Position numbers and translations under genes: made by a program. Source: Pseudomonadota bacterium (GTDB taxonomy: Bacteria; Pseudomonadota; Gammaproteobacteria; Burkholderiales; JABEVD01). From it: 15,837 nucleotides of DNA. The notes under the pieces were generated by a model. That model saw nothing but the letters and a program-made list of their open reading frames with translations. It made no database searches and had not been told where the DNA came from. The stretch is taken from assembly GCA_021811205.1 (NCBI GenBank), contig JAJZPK010000034.1:1-15837 (forward strand), read 5' to 3'. This document shows, piece after piece, positions 14,284 through 15,837 of this stretch; positions within the stretch are counted from its first letter, which is position 1, and each line of letters opens with the position of its first letter.

Positions 14284-15743
14284 TGCGCTTCAAAAGAAGA
14301 ATGGGCGCCTTCCTGCTGGGCGCCGTCTGTGTCGCCGGATTCGCCCCGTTCCATCTTTTCCTTCTCGCCATCCTTTCCCTTGCCGGCCTGATCCGACTCT
14401 GGTCGGACGGCAGGAAGGATTCCTTCGGCACAGGATTCTTCTTCGGGCTTGGTTTCTTTCTCTTCGGCGTCAGCTGGGTGTATGTCAGCCTGCACGATTT
14501 CGGCGGCATGCCGATGCCGCTTGCGATCCTGGCGACCTGCCTCTTCTGCGCATTCCTTTCCCTCTATTTCGCCATTGCAGGCGCGATCTCGGACAGGATT
14601 CCGGATTCGAAAACAGCCAAGGCGACTCTCTTCATCCCGGCGCTGCTTGCGCTGGCCGACTGGCTGAGGGGATGGCTCTTCACCGGCTTTCCCTGGCTCG
14701 CCTTCGGCTATGCCCAGACGGATTACAGCCCGCTTTCAGGCTATGCGCCGATCCTCGGTGTCTACGGCATTTCTCTCGTCTCGGCCTTTTGCGCAGGACT
14801 CGTTCACCTGATCCTGAAAAAGGAGCACATCAAGCCCGCATCGATCGCCCTCGCCATCGTCTTCGCCATCGGATACGGGCTCGAAAAAATGGATTGGACT
14901 CGCCCGGAAGGCAAACCCGTCACGGTCAGCCTGCTCCAGGGAAACATTCCCCAGGACAGGAAATGGAACGACGAAGCGCTGTCGGACACGCTGGACATCT
15001 ACATGAGGCTCGCCCTGTCCAGCCGCAGCCGCCTCATCATTCTCCCCGAGACGGCGATACCGATGTTCAAGAACGAGGTGCCCGAAGAATACCTCGAGAT
15101 GCTGCGCATCCACGGCATGAAAAACAGGGGGGACATCCTGGTGGGCTTGCCCGAGCAGATATCGGACAAGGTTTACTACAACAGCGTGTTCGATTTCGGA
15201 TCCTCCCCGGAACTTTCCTACAGGAAATCCCACCTCGTGCCTTTCGGCGAATACCTCCCGCTGAAGCCTTTTTCCTCATGGCTGCTCGACCTCATGAACA
15301 TGCCGATGTCCGACTTTTCCAGGGGCAGGACAGACCAGAAGCCTATGGATTCCGCAGGACAAAAACTCGCCATAGACATCTGCTACGAAGACGTTTTCGG
15401 GGAGGAAGTGATCAGGCAATTGCCGGAAGCGACCATGCTCGTCAACGTCAGCGACGACGCCTGGTTCGGGGACTCGATCGCACCGCGACAGCATTTGCAG
15501 ATCGCGCAGATGCGATCCATGGAAACCGGCCGGACCATGCTCCGCTCGACCAATACCGGCATGACCGCGATCATCGATCAAAAGGGGCATATCGTGTCCG
15601 AACTCGCCCCGTTCACGCGCGGCACGCTCGACGGACTCGCCCAGGGCTATTCGGGCTCGACCCCTTACATTCTCTGGGGAAACCATGCCTTTCTGCTGCT
15701 CGACGCCCTCATGCTCTTGGCGATATTGCGCAGAAACAAGTAG
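14283..15743 (+). CDS. lnt: Apolipoprotein N-acyltransferase Lnt
   Basis: A 486-residue inner-membrane enzyme that moves an acyl chain from phospholipid to the N-terminus of diacylated apolipoproteins, the last step of lipoprotein maturation in Gram-negative bacteria. The N-terminal part has about six membrane segments (residues 8-40, 50-70, 78-103, 112-130, 150-176 and 185-200), followed by a periplasmic nitrilase-like domain (212-460) and a final anchor helix (465-482). The catalytic triad is intact: E256 in ILPETAIP, K315 in YRKSHLVPFGEYLP and C367 in IDICYEDVFG. The LADWLRG and FTGFPWLAFGYAQ signatures (124-145) are also present. The start overlaps the corC stop by one base. The neighbouring DolP-like lipoprotein is a probable substrate. 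Confidence 0.97.
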   Translation: MRFKRRMGAFLLGAVCVAGFAPFHLFLLAILSLAGLIRLWSDGRKDSFGTGFFFGLGFFLFGVSWVYVSLHDFGGMPMPLAILATCLFCAFLSLYFAIAGAISDRIPDSKTAKATLFIPALLALADWLRGWLFTGFPWLAFGYAQTDYSPLSGYAPILGVYGISLVSAFCAGLVHLILKKEHIKPASIALAIVFAIGYGLEKMDWTRPEGKPVTVSLLQGNIPQDRKWNDEALSDTLDIYMRLALSSRSRLIILPETAIPMFKNEVPEEYLEMLRIHGMKNRGDILVGLPEQISDKVYYNSVFDFGSSPELSYRKSHLVPFGEYLPLKPFSSWLLDLMNMPMSDFSRGRTDQKPMDSAGQKLAIDICYEDVFGEEVIRQLPEATMLVNVSDDAWFGDSIAPRQHLQIAQMRSMETGRTMLRSTNTGMTAIIDQKGHIVSELAPFTRGTLDGLAQGYSGSTPYILWGNHAFLLLDALMLLAILRRNK

Positions 15744-15755
15744 AATCGCGCTCTT

Positions 15756-15837
15756 ATGATCAATTTCCAGGACATCATCCTCAGGCTGCAGAACTACTGG
15801 TCGGACCAGGGCTGCGCGCTCCTCCAGCCCTATGACA
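15756..15837 (+). CDS. glyQ: Glycyl-tRNA synthetase alpha subunit, 5' part
   Basis: The first 27 codons of a gene that runs off the window. The peptide [20 protein letters not shown] and the following ALLQPYD match the start of the GlyQ subunit of the tetrameric (alpha2-beta2) bacterial glycyl-tRNA synthetase, which has the same FQ-x-I-x-L-x-YW-x(2)-QGC...QP(Y/L)D pattern in E. coli. It begins 12 bases after the lnt stop. The corC-lnt-glyQ order, with glyS expected next, is common in betaproteobacteria. No clear ribosome binding site is visible in the short gap. Confidence 0.9.
   Translation, partial: MINFQDIILRLQNYWSDQGCALLQPYD

Noticed and set aside
14672..15835. Plus-strand reading frame of 387 codons overlapping lnt.
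   Set aside because: It is a second frame of lnt, rich in Arg, His and Pro as expected of a shadow; the lnt catalytic triad is intact in the other frame.

Overview
The window looks like ordinary chromosomal DNA of a ubiquinone-using Gram-negative proteobacterium, most likely a betaproteobacterium. Three things point that way: the DUF971-ubiE-ubiJ-ubiB and corC-lnt-glyQ gene orders, a short Coq7-type ubiquinone hydroxylase, and ADP-heptose and lipoprotein-maturation genes. I cannot fix the order or genus. Coding is very dense, with no gap above about 80 bases. I see no RNA genes, insertion sequences, CRISPR arrays or phage genes.

Layout. (1) Positions 1-3106, plus strand: the end of a DUF971 gene, then ubiE, ubiJ and ubiB, abutting or overlapping, making ubiquinone. 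(2) Positions 3111-7179, minus strand: rsmI, then a secreted PhnD-like binding protein, then a membrane HAMP-PAS-GGDEF-EAL protein. Both junctions are 4-base ATGA overlaps, so the three form one coupled operon. (3) Positions 7204-11608, plus strand, divergent from rsmI: yraN, a GmhA/DiaA-type SIS protein, a DolP-like two-BON lipoprotein, the heptose-phosphate cytidylyltransferase hldC, a VanZ-like membrane protein, a thioredoxin-like [2Fe-2S] ferredoxin, an alpha/beta hydrolase and hemJ. The divergent rsmI and the yraN-SIS-BON order match the enterobacterial rsmI/lpoA-yraN-diaA-dolP locus, without lpoA. (4) Positions 11605-13376, minus strand: a GlcF-like Fe-S protein gene and coq7, overlapping by 4 bases. 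(5) Positions 13453-15837, plus strand: corC, lnt and the start of glyQ.

Themes. Four genes serve ubiquinone synthesis (ubiE, ubiJ, ubiB, coq7) and one probably heme (hemJ). The envelope genes (SIS/GmhA, hldC, BON lipoprotein, lnt) cover LPS heptose and lipoproteins. The most interesting unit is the binding-protein plus GGDEF-EAL pair. It lacks ABC permease and ATPase genes and resembles in layout the NspS-MbaA sensory pair, so it may be a c-di-GMP signalling module with an unknown ligand. Also notable are a SIS protein in the diaA position that keeps all GmhA zinc ligands, convergent gene ends sharing one CTAG, and heavy use of AGG arginine codons in core genes.
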